Positions 11,326-20,971 of a stretch of 20,971 nucleotides of DNA are shown here, one piece after another. The notes below the pieces were generated by a model. The model saw only the letters and a program-made list of their open reading frames with translations, had not been told where the DNA came from and searched no databases. Position 1 is the stretch's first letter; each line of letters opens with the position of its first letter. The DNA is from Ichthyophthirius multifiliis (lineage: Eukaryota > Ciliophora > Oligohymenophorea > Hymenostomatida). The stretch spans positions 1 through 20,971 of the forward strand of contig NW_004086032.1 in NCBI RefSeq assembly GCF_000220395.1. Reading direction: 5' to 3'. Position numbers and translations under genes: made by a program.

Positions 11326-13290
11326 TCACACATTTGATTATACACTTCTAGCTCTTTCCAAAACCTTTCTAATATATTCATCTCTTTCAGATTAATTCAT
11401 AAATCCTTTTTACTATATAATATCTTTATTTTCATTATCTTATTAATTTAACTTATTGTTATTATTTTTAACATCACTATTATTTAATTATTAATTATTA
11501 ATGGATTAAATAATATCATTATTCTAAGTTTAATTATTATTAAACTCTGAATTTTTTTCTTATTATTATTTTTAAGAAGACCCTTTATATTAATTTTATT
11601 TAATATTTTCTACAATTTCATCTTTATGAGCAATATTAGTTTAATTTTATATTTTTTAAGAATTTTATTCAGATATATTAGATGGTACAAAATTTGAATT
11701 AAAAATTTAAATATCAATTTTCGAAGGGTTTATTTCATTTTCAAATTCTAATTTTGGACTTTAAATTATTTAAGAATTTTATATATTTTTAAAAGAACTA
11801 TCTTAAATATATCTTTCAGGAACATTATTTTAAACAATACAATTTGTTTATTATCCTGATAATGGATCAAAATTATCAGTATTTTATGTATTTTACAAAT
11901 ATTAATTCTAAAATTATCTATTTAATGAACATTATTATAAAATATCGTTAATGATATTATTATTTTTAATGTTATTACTAGTATTATTATTATTATTATT
12001 ATTATCATTATTATTATTATTATATATTATTATAATTATTATTATTATTATTTTGTCATTTTAATTATTTATATTGTATTTTTTATTATTATTGTTATTT
12101 TAATTATTCATATTGTTATTGTTATTATTTTTGTTATTGTTATTTTTTTTATTAAAATTGTTATTGTTATTATTATTGTTATTATCATCGTAATTATTTA
12201 TATTATTATTGTTTCTATTAATATTATTATATTATTTAATATTATCATCATTTATTTAATTTTTACAAATTTCTTAATAATTTTATTTGTCATTCTAAAT
12301 TACATTCTATTATTCTAACAAATAATTTTAAACTTCTATATTTTTTTTATTAATTACTGAAATATCAATAATTGATAAATTATCTGCTTTATTTTTTTGG
12401 AAATATTCACCATTACATTCTTTTTCTAACGCTTCTAAAGAAATTCTATCATTTTCTTTTTCACAAAGCATTTTCTACATAATATTAAAAATCTAAACTG
12501 AGTAATTTATTTTTACTTTTTCCAATAATATAAGCACATAATTCCAATTAATTTATCCTTTAATTACACTATAACAATTTTTAGGAATATTTTCTAAACT
12601 AGCGGCTTCTAATATACTCATCCCTAACGAAAAAACATCACTTTTAAAACAATTATGAACTGGAGAACATTTATATTCTTTTAAACAATTCAATAATTAA
12701 GGAGAAATATAACAATCTTCAGTTTATCCTGTCATAACTTTATGATAAAGGGAAGTTGGGTGTGGATCTAAATACTCTTCTCCTAACTTAATATATCCGT
12801 ATTAATTAATTAAAATATTATAAGGTCTCACATCACTATGAGTGATATTTTTTTATTTTAAATATGCTAATATACTACTAACTGAAATTAGTATATAAAT
12901 TAATTCCTACTCAGAGTATTTTGATGAAGTTCTTATTCTATCATATATTTCGTTTTTTAAATTATTATTATAGTATTCATACAAAAAGCCTATTTTATAA
13001 TAAGAAGAACAAAATTCGTTATTTCTACAAGAATTAAAATTAATTAATTTTATCAAATTCTAATGGTCTAAATTTAATCTAAAAGACAAATCTTATTAGC
13101 GACTTTAAAGATCATGTTCATCATTATATGTACGGAATGTCTCAGAATATTATTAACCGCTTAGCTTGTTTTAAATAAGTGTCATACGACCGTATCTAGG
13201 ATCAAAAAGAATAGTAATATTTTCATATAATTGAGAATTATAAAGAGGACGATCTAAGAAAGATGAGGAAAAAGTAATTGCATTTCCCAT
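11326..13290 (-). CDS. Pseudokinase-like protein with N-myristoylation signal and Asn-rich tail, 654 aa
   Basis: A single intronless reading frame runs from ATG 13288-13290 to TGA 11326-11328 with TAA/TAG as Gln. It begins MGNAITFSS, a Gly-2/Ser-6-9 pattern expected for N-myristoylation, so membrane attachment is likely. Residues about 25-285 resemble a protein kinase fold: a divergent N-lobe (FDPRYGRMTLIQNKLSGQQY), a catalytic-loop counterpart HSDVRPYN at 151-158, YISPQ at 194-198 in the APE position, and KSDVFSLGMSILEAASL for helix F. The Gly-loop and VAIK Lys are not evident, and the DFG position reads LGE (169-171), losing the magnesium-binding Asp. Asp-153 and Asn-158 remain. I infer a catalytically weak or dead kinase acting as scaffold. 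Residues about 350-455 are Asn/Ile repeats, the rest is polar, and the end (SERDEYIRKVLERARSV) looks helical. Function is not identified. Confidence 0.85.
11950..12230 (-). repeat. Asn-rich triplet tract inside the pseudokinase gene
   Basis: ATT/GTT triplets on the plus strand read as AAT/AAC (Asn) on the minus strand for most of this stretch. In the middle, near 12025-12052, the same repeat is read one base out of step as ATA (Ile) codons, and then returns to Asn. The overall gene frame is preserved, as the stop at 11326 and the C-terminal helix are in register with the kinase domain. Confidence 0.85.
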
Positions 13291-13309
13291 TTTTATTTAA
13301 AATATATAA

Positions 13310-13358
<49 letters not shown>

Positions 13359-13887
13359 ATATATTTATAATATTAGTTTTATTTTTTAATTAAATTATAT
13401 TAAAAAAATTAATTTTAAGATAATATAATTGTTTTAATAAAGAAAAACTAATGTTTTTTAAATTTTATTTTATTGTATTTATTGTATTAAAATTTATTTA
13501 TATATAATTTTTTTGTTTTATTTACAAAAATAAATATAATTAATTTTTATTTTTTATTTTATTTAATTTTATTTTGATTAGTTTTATATTTTTTTATTTA
13601 AAAATATTTTTATTTTATTAAAATCAAATAATTTTTTTTTATCTTATTTTATTTAAATAATTGTTTTTATAAAATATAAATTGAGTAAAAAATTTAATAA
13701 TATAAAAAAAACAATAAAATAATATATATATATTATTATTTTGTAATTATATATTTTTTAAATATATTAAAATTTTATTAAATAAAAAATAATAAAAAGC
13801 TAAAGGCTGTTTATTATGAAAGCGGATAATTTTTATTATTTATTTTTTTAAAAAATTATAGAAAAATAAATGAATATATAAAATATA

Positions 13888-13919
<32 letters not shown>

Positions 13920-14582
13920 TAATAAATATATTTTTAATTTTATTTGTAAATATATATATTATAATTGTAATATATTTAATTTTTATTTATATACTTATAA
14001 ACATTTTTTTATTTAAATTAATAATAATCTGTTAATTATAATTTACAAAAAGTTATATAAATAATATTATATTTTATATTTCTCTATTAATAATATAAAT
14101 TATATATATCTAAATTAATAAAATAAATTTTCAATTTTAATTATATATTTTATTTTTAGAAATTTTTTTTTGTACAATTTTTAAACTTATTTACATTTTT
14201 TTAAGATAAATATTTTTTTATTACTTAGATTTTTTTTTTTTTAATTTATTATAAATTAATATTTTTTTTTATTTAATAAAAATAAATAAAATATAATTAT
14301 TTAAATATATGATTATATATAATTTATTTTTATAAACAACAGAAATTATTTAATTATTTATTAATTTTTAATTTAATTAGATTATTAATATTTTAAATAA
14401 TAATATTATATATATTTATAATATTTAAAATGTATATTTTTTTTTAAATATAATATTAAATTATTTATAAAAACTTAAATTAATATTTTATTATTTGTGA
14501 TCAGATAATAATAAATAATATCTTTTATAACATTTTAATTAAAATTTAATATAAATACATAAATAATAATATAATAACAAAA
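13291..14582. other. Divergent intergenic region between pseudokinase and aminopeptidase genes
   Basis: This 1.29 kb spacer must carry the promoters of both flanking genes. It holds (TA)n runs at about 13313-13355 and 13891-13919 and many A/T homopolymers. The only clearly less AT-rich spot is about 13796-13830 (core aaagctaaaggctg, then gaaagcggataat). No ORF or recognisable RNA gene was found. Confidence 0.6.
13313..13355. repeat. (TA)n microsatellite
   Basis: An uninterrupted run of about 21 TA dinucleotides just upstream of the pseudokinase start codon on the minus strand. Confidence 0.9.
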
Positions 14583-17025
14583 ATGTCTGAAATCCCAAGA
14601 TTTTTAACCCAAAAACAAGCTTAATTACGTGAATAATAAATCGTATAAAACTCTACAGAATACCATTTATAACTCCTTTTAAATGAATTTGACCGTTACT
14701 AAGGAATTCTCGATGTATCTTTCGTTACCTAAAACTGTACTCATGACCTATTCCTTGACTACAGTGGCTAAAACCTTGAACATGTTCTAATAAACGGAAA
14801 AGAAGTATAAAAAACTTAAAATTCCTACAATAATATATGGGATGGCTTATTTATTAGAGTACCTTCACATTACCTTATAAATGGTAAAAACTAAATTTCT
14901 ATATATTTCCATAGTGAATATGCTAATAATGGTTTAGGACTTCATAGCTTTGTAGATACAGATTAGAAATAATACATTTACTCATAATGTGAACCTTATT
15001 GGTGTAATAAAATTTTTCCTTGTTTCGATTAACCGGATCTTAAAGCTACTTTAAACTTAGTTATTATAGGACCTAGTAAATGGGTTTTATTAAGTAATGA
15101 GAGTCCTATTAATTAACAAAAGAAATTTTCTTTAGAATAATATTAATAAAATTTATAAGGAAATTATTCGAAAACTTTCCTTAATTAACTAATTGGAAAT
15201 ATAAAAGATGAAAATTAATATTAATACGTTTTTTATAAAAAAACTTAAATATTACCAACTTATCTTTTTGGTATTGTAGCAGGACCTTATGCTGAAATTA
15301 AATATTAAAATACACATAAAGTATATATATAAATATTTATATATATTTATTTAATTTTTTAATTAGAATATACCTATGAGTATTTTTTCAAGAGAATCTT
15401 TACTTCCTCATCTTTAAAAAATGTCTGATTTTATTTTCGAAGTAACAAATGATTCAATGAGGCTTTTCGAAGAATTTTTCGGTTATCCCTATCCTTTTTC
15501 TAAATACGATTAAGTATATGTTCCTGAATATAATGTAGGAGCTATGGGTAACTTTAAAATAAATAAACATATATATATAATTTTTAAATATATATAAAAA
15601 ATAAAGAAAATGCCGGATTAGTTACATTTAATGATTTATATGTATTTAGAGAAACCGTAACTGCTTCAAGAATGACTAGTTTAGCAAATACTATAACTCA
15701 TGAATTATCTCATCATTGGTTCGGTAATTTAGTGACAATGAAATGGTGGAACGATTTATGGTTAAACGAGTCTTTTGCAGATTTTATTTCTCACTTCATT
15801 TTATCTAAAATGAACGTCAAATCAATCTAACTAGTAGACATTTGGGTGAAATTTAATGTCAATAAATCATGGGGATATCGTACTGATTAATTAATAACAA
15901 CACACCCAATAGCATGTGCTGTAGAAAACACAGAAGCTGCGGATTCTATATTTGACGGAATTTCATATTCTAAAGGATCAGCTACTCTAAGATAATTACT
16001 ATGTTTAATGGGAGAATAGTCTTTCTCTAAAGCCCTATAGACTCATTTCCATAAATACGCATTTAAAAATGCTACACTAGATGATTTCATAGAAGTCCTA
16101 AATGAAGAATTTTAAAAATCAAATTAATATCCTTTCAGCTTAAACGAATGGTAATAGAAATGGATTTAAACAGCCGGCTTAAACGAATGTTAGCCTATTT
16201 TTAACAAAGAAAGTAAAAGTAAAGAAACTGTCCTAAAAATCAAATAAACTGCAGCCTTATAATAACATCCTACACTAAGAAGACATAAAATGAAAGTCGC
16301 ATTTTTTGACTCTGAAGGAAATGTAACCAGTTAAGACGTTCTTTTGGATGAAAAAGAGGAAACTAGTATAGTCTATGATGGCTCTAAAAGTGAATTTTAG
16401 GCAGTCCTTTTAAATTATTAGGATTTTGCATTTATTAAGGTACTTCTAGATGATTTATCCATAGTTTTCTTTAAAAATAATATGCATAAAATAAAAGATG
16501 TTTTAACAAGAAATTTAATCTGGAGAGCATTCTTTGATATGGTCAGAGATGGTAAATTATCATCTGAGGAATATTTCGATATTTTCATGACTGCAATACC
16601 TCATGAACAATCAGATGATATAATCACTAATTAACTTATGTTTTTGAACAGTGCTTATTCTTAATTTACACCTAGAAAATACTAAAATTAACTAGCAGCT
16701 AGAATGTTTAATTTTCTAGTATCTTATCTATTAAAAATACCTAAAGAAAATAAGAATAGAATTATTGAAATCAAAGATAAACTAGACTTTTTTGCAAGAA
16801 ATAATGAACATATCGTATATCTTCTAGATTGGTATAATGGAAATAATTAAGATCTAAAAGATTTCGAGTTAGGAAATTCTATTGAATGGAGAATTGTTAG
16901 TTTAGTACATAAAAGTAAGAAATTTACAAGAGATTAAAAAAATTCACTTTTTAATATTTAATCTTAAAAAGATTAAACTGATACTAAATATAATTATGAA
17001 TATAAATGTATTAAAAAATATATAA

Positions 17026-17078
<53 letters not shown>

Positions 17079-17488
17079 AAATAGGCAAAGCATTAGATGC
17101 TAATTAATAAGAAAGAGAATAATTATGGAATTCTTATATTAATTATGATGGAAAAACCTCTCTTAGAAGAATATAATTTTCGTGGAGTGGATTTTCTTAG
17201 ACATTTAATCCTGATGAACTGGAGCCTTATTATTAAAAATTCTTTGATTCAGTGATTGTAATTCATAGTAAATAAAATAAAGAATATGCTAATGATTTTT
17301 ATCAATATCTATTTCCAGTATCTGAAGATTGGGATAGACTTATAAAAAGTTTAAATTAATTAAAGAGTGGATTAAGCGATAAGTATGTTCATTTACATAG
17401 ACATATTAATGAAAGTATTGATGATATTAATAGAAAATAAAAAAATCATTAATGTTTTATGTAACGAGCTAGTCTTGCTAAAATGTGA
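14583..17488 (+). CDS. M1-family zinc aminopeptidase, PepN type, 907 aa, four exons
   Basis: The enzyme removes N-terminal residues from peptides, probably in the cytosol because no signal peptide is visible. Exons are 14583-15320, 15367-15547, 15607-17007 and 17085-17488. Introns of 46, 59 and 77 bp are GT-AG and splicing gives one frame to TGA 17486-17488. Glu-137 lies in the substrate-anchoring region (QCEP). GAMEN is at 304-308. The zinc site is HELSH at 338-342 with third ligand Glu-361 in NESFADF. The catalytic Tyr is probably Tyr-427 (SYSKG). After the catalytic domain comes a long helical region of the ERAP1-C-like type (about 540-900). [19 protein letters not shown] and [13 protein letters not shown] follow the actinobacterial PepN subtype more closely than the animal one. 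Intron 2 splits the GAMEN Glu codon. The start is the first ATG, after an A-rich leader. Length is normal and all key residues are present, so it should be active. It converges with the next gene. Confidence 0.96.
15321..15366 (+). other. Aminopeptidase intron 1, 46 bp, phase 0
   Basis: GTATAT donor and AATTAG acceptor. Removing it joins QNTHK to [11 protein letters not shown], matching the conserved M1 order in which this segment leads into the GAMEN domain. Confidence 0.9.
15548..15606 (+). other. Aminopeptidase intron 2, 59 bp, phase 1
   Basis: GTAACT donor and ATAAAG acceptor. The intron interrupts the Glu codon of GAMEN (G before it, AA after it), so correct splicing is needed to form the exopeptidase signature. 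Confidence 0.93.
17008..17084 (+). other. Aminopeptidase intron 3, 77 bp, phase 1, with (TA)n core
   Basis: GTATTA donor and AAATAG acceptor around an almost pure TA run (about 17034-17068). Splicing makes a Cys codon and restores the frame to the C-terminal helical region and the TGA stop. Confidence 0.88.
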
Positions 17489-17584
17489 GCATAATATTTT
17501 TTTAATAATAAAATTATTTATCATATTAAAAAAATAAAAATTTAAGATTTATATATATTTATTTAATATATATATATATATATA

Positions 17585-17617
<33 letters not shown>

Positions 17618-17630
17618 TTATATATATTTA
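17489..17630. other. 142-bp convergent intergenic spacer
   Basis: The stops of the plus-strand aminopeptidase and the minus-strand cyclic-nucleotide-binding gene face each other across this spacer, which includes (TA)n runs at about 17569-17617. Both 3' UTRs must lie here or overlap the opposite gene. Confidence 0.85.
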
Positions 17631-20280
17631 TCATGTTTCATCATAACTTTTTTAAAAAGTAGCTTTTCTTAATTTAGCATTAAATACTATATTTTTTTAT
17701 TTTATAGTTTATTATTTTTGTTAATTTTTCGGAATTTTAAAATCAGTTGAATTTGATTATAAATATTTTCTTTTCTTAAATTATTAATAGGTTTAATTAT
17801 TATCCTCAACTTTATTTTATAAAGAATTTCCTTCTTAAAAAGGCAGTAAAATATTATTTTTTTAAATAATATTATTTAAATTCATATTGAAAATATTATT
17901 TTATAAATTATTTTCTGACCTATATTCCGAAAAAACATTTTTTTTTATATTTTTGTATCTTTTTTCTAATTAAGGACTATTTACTATGACAAAATTATCA
18001 TTAATAGGTTTATTTACATCCTAATCTGATTTCTATTTTTTTTTAAAAAAAAAAATAATATTTTTTAATATTATTTTTATAATTAACTTATTAATTTTAA
18101 TATGTTTTATTATTATTATCATGATTTTAAGATACAGATTTTTTATAAAAAGGAGCTAAAAATGTAACTCTATTATTAAATTTTTTTAAATTACACATTG
18201 ATTTTTTATCTTTAACATTTGAAATTTAAGTTATTTAATTAAATATTTTTTTCTATTAATTATTTAATATAGGATATTAACTATCATCATATTCTACTGA
18301 TTTTTTAGAATTATTACTTTTTAATATACTTTTATTATTTAAATTTATATGTCTACTCAATGCGTTTTAAGAAGGTTTATAAAAAGGATTAATAAGAGAT
18401 TTATTTCTTTGAAATTAAATAAGACCTTTCGAATAATTTTATAAAACTAGATTATCTTTTTCATATATTAAAAAGCTTATTGATTTATTTAATTTTTTTT
18501 TTTTTTTTAAAGGAGAAATTTCTTAATTTAATTTACTTGTTTCATAAGAATTACCTTATTTTTAAAAACTACCATATTTTATGCTTTATTCATCATCCAA
18601 AATTAATGTTTTTCGAATAAAATTCATATTTTATTCTTTTGCGTCTATAAATTTTTATAAATTAAAAGCATTTAAACCAAAAAAAGTATTTTTAACTATT
18701 TATTAATTTAATAGATCTTAATTTGATTATTAATATTAGCTAGTATTATTATTTTCTTATGTATGTAATTATTTTAAAATAACATTTTGTTATGATTATT
18801 TTAAACTATTATTATATTTTCCAACTTCTTATTATTTTTCTTATTATAATTCTCTCCATTAAGACCTTTTTTAAATAGATAATTTTATTTTTTCAAGTGT
18901 AACTTAATCATGTTTTAAATATTATAAGAATTTCTAATTATAATAAAAAAATATATTAATAATATAAAGATATAAATATATAAATATATATTTATATATA
19001 TATAAATATATATAATATATATAATATATATATTTTATAATATATATATATATATATATATCTCTATATACTTATGCAGGCAACATGTAAATGATTCCAG
19101 TATGTGATACACATTCAACTTTATATTATCGTTTTTCATTATTCATAACTTCCTCTTCCCCAAAAGAATTTGCTACTCCTAAAAGTGTAATTCTACTATA
19201 TTATTTATTTATATTTTTATTTTAAGAATTATAAATATTATAAATATCTTAAATATCCTTGCAATTTGATTTTATTTATTCCAATTATTTATTTCTTTTG
19301 AAAAGCTTTATTTTAAAAAATATAATTTCATACAAAAAAAATACTTAAAAATCTCCCTCTTTTATAAAATAAACAAAATCAGCAACATCACCATCTATTT
19401 TTATTTATTAACATAAAATATAATATATTATTATTTTAAAAACCTAAATAAATTATATCATTTTTTCTAACATTTCTTATTTACATATTTTAATATAAAG
19501 CATTAATTGTGCTACATTTCCAGTCTGAAAAAACTTAAAATCCCTTTAAAAAATTAATACTTTCAATAAACTTCTTCAAATGATAACTTGACAATATTTA
19601 ACCATAAGAATCTTTACTTAAAGTTGCGAAAATAGAATCTTCTTTACAAAAAATACTAGCCGTTCTTCTACAATTATTCATCAAAGCAATTTCACCGAAA
19701 GCATCTCCTACTTTTAATTATTTAATAATCTAAAACCCCTAATTTTAATCTATGATTTTTTATTTAACTTAATATTCATCTAAAACTTAATATTCTTAAG
19801 ATTAATAATCGAATTAAGATTAAGTATTAATTAATGTATTTTTTAATTTAAAAACAACATGTTGAAATTTAACTATACCAATAACTCTATCTTGCAATAT
19901 ATATATTAATATATATGTAAAAATATATAAAATTATTAATATATTAAAATACTTAAAGTATATTATTATAATCTTTTTTAATCTAATTTGTAAATATTTT
20001 TTTATTATAAATTTTAATTATTTTCATCAAACTATTCTTTTTTATTTATTTACTTTATATTTTTTTTTTATAATTATTATTAGGTTTATTATTATAATTA
20101 TTATTATTATTCTTATTATAATTCTATTTCTTTATTATTAGGAATATTAGGAATTAATAAATATGCTGATCCACTTAAAATAATATAATATTTATGACCA
20201 ATATCATCTAAAAATTTTTAATTATTATATATAAAAAAATGATATAAAATATATATAAAATAATTAAATAGAAAAAAATA

Positions 20281-20321
<41 letters not shown>

Positions 20322-20971
20322 TATATTTTTGTATATATTTTTCTTTATATTTTTATAATGATTATAAATTTTTATTTTTTATTTTTAAATGTTATAATTT
20401 TATATTAATAATTTAAATATTTATAAATTATTTATATATATTTTTTTTTATATATATTTATAAATATTTATGTATATTTAAATTTAATTATATATAATCA
20501 AATATATAAAAATATTTTAAAATTATCCATATATATTTTTAATTTTTATATATATATTTTTTTTTATTTCTTTTATTATATTCACATATTTGAATATTTA
20601 GAAATAAATAAAAAATCTTTATATATTTTAATATATTTTTTATTTTTATATTTATTTAATTTCATATTATTATATATTTTTTATTATTATTATTTTTTAT
20701 ATTATTCTACATTTGTTTTAAAATTATTTTTTTATATTAATTTTTTATTAATTTATTTTTTAAAAAATCAAAATTTTTTATTTTTGTATTTTTAATATAT
20801 TTATATTTCTTTTTTTAAAAATATTACTAAAAAATCCATATTTGTTTAATAGTATTTTTATTTAATATTTATTTTTTTATATTAAAATAACCGTATTTAA
20901 AAACAGTTTCACATTATTTAAATTTTTCACATTTTAATTCTTTTATCAATTAATCATACTCTTATTATGGT
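17631..20971 (-). CDS. Tandem cyclic-nucleotide-binding-domain protein, 5' partial
   Basis: Six exons can be read on the minus strand: 20970-20892, 20207-19953, 19890-19444, 19394-19072, 18933-18088 and 18032-17631. All junctions are phase-consistent and end at TGA 17631-17633, giving 783 residues in view; the N-terminus lies beyond 20971. Domain 1 begins ELKCEKFKQCETVFKY, continues DDIGHKYYIILSGSAYLLIP and has the phosphate-binding cassette FGEIALMNNCRRTASIF, with Glu (19691-19693) and Arg (19664-19666) at canonical spacing, so it may bind cAMP or cGMP. A Gln-rich loop of about 60 residues interrupts its beta-roll. Domain 2 (NDIIYLDGDVADFVYFIKEG ... FGEEEVMNNEKRQYKV) has a degenerate cassette and may not bind ligand. 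The C-terminal 400 residues are Lys/Asn/Gln-rich and apparently disordered. No membrane segments or kinase domain are visible. It resembles the many orphan ciliate proteins of this kind rather than a standard PKA regulatory subunit. Confidence 0.9.
18033..18087 (-). other. 55-bp intron in the cyclic-nucleotide-binding gene
   Basis: GTTAAT donor and AAATAG acceptor flank T10/A11 homopolymers. Unspliced, the frame reaches TGA about 35 codons past the donor. Spliced, it continues in a good coding register (SDQDVNKPINDNFVIVNS) to TGA 17631-17633, and a homopolymer frameshift need not be invoked. Confidence 0.8.
20208..20891 (-). other. Long AT-only intron, 684 bp, in the cyclic-nucleotide-binding gene
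   Basis: The donor GTTATT at 20891 follows TVFKY and the acceptor TTTTTAG at 20208 precedes DIGHKYYIIL. The join rebuilds a canonical beta-roll start with phase 1. The interior is almost entirely A/T, with (TA)n at about 20285-20318, and shows no further exon. It is far longer than other introns in this window. Confidence 0.75.
20285..20318. repeat. (TA)n microsatellite in intron
   Basis: A run of about 17 TA dinucleotides inside the long intron of the cyclic-nucleotide-binding gene. Confidence 0.9.

Noticed and set aside
15321-15606. Aminopeptidase split into two genes or broken by frameshift
   Set aside because: Two short canonical introns join the parts and rebuild the GAMEN motif exactly.
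18033-18060. Homopolymer frameshift in the cyclic-nucleotide-binding gene
   Set aside because: A phase-compatible 55-bp GT-AG intron at 18033-18087 restores the frame without any indel.

Overview
The window looks like macronuclear DNA of an oligohymenophorean ciliate. It is extremely AT-rich. TAA and TAG are read as glutamine throughout long conserved genes, and TGA is the only stop. GT-AG introns are mostly about 40-110 bp and filled with A/T. Base composition, intron style and Asn/Gln/Lys-rich proteins suit Ichthyophthirius multifiliis or a close relative of Tetrahymena; this is inference, as no database was searched. With the standard code almost no long ORF appears, so real genes are visible only with the ciliate code.

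Layout, left to right. (1) 346-2734, minus: a SAPS-family PP6/Sit4 phosphatase regulatory subunit. (2) 3554-10652, minus: a very long multi-exon gene for a Lys/Asn/Gln-rich protein of about 2,000 residues. It has an IQ calmodulin-binding motif, coiled-coil stretches and a C-terminal DUF4378-like domain, the domain of plant TRM (TON1-recruiting) proteins. (3) 11326-13290, minus, intronless: an N-myristoylation-type pseudokinase with an Asn-rich tail. (4) 14583-17488, plus, four exons: a complete M1 zinc aminopeptidase of the bacterial/actinobacterial PepN subtype. (5) 17631-20971, minus, cut at its 5' side by the window edge: a protein with two tandem cyclic-nucleotide-binding domains and a disordered tail.

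The pseudokinase and the aminopeptidase diverge from a 1.3 kb AT-rich spacer. The aminopeptidase and the cyclic-nucleotide protein converge with only 142 bp between stop codons. These are independent housekeeping and signalling genes, not an operon. No tRNA, rRNA, CRISPR, transposon, virus-like element or telomere repeat was recognised.

The aminopeptidase, pseudokinase and cyclic-nucleotide genes read through cleanly with simple intron models. The two left-hand genes instead show several one-base frame changes near A/T homopolymers or triplet repeats. Most can be bridged by phase-compatible introns, but some such introns would delete conserved-looking sequence. Indel errors in the assembly, polymorphism or unrecognised splicing remain open. 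I found no convincing novel system; the most unusual items are the pseudokinase, the IQ/DUF4378 protein and the frame-break pattern.
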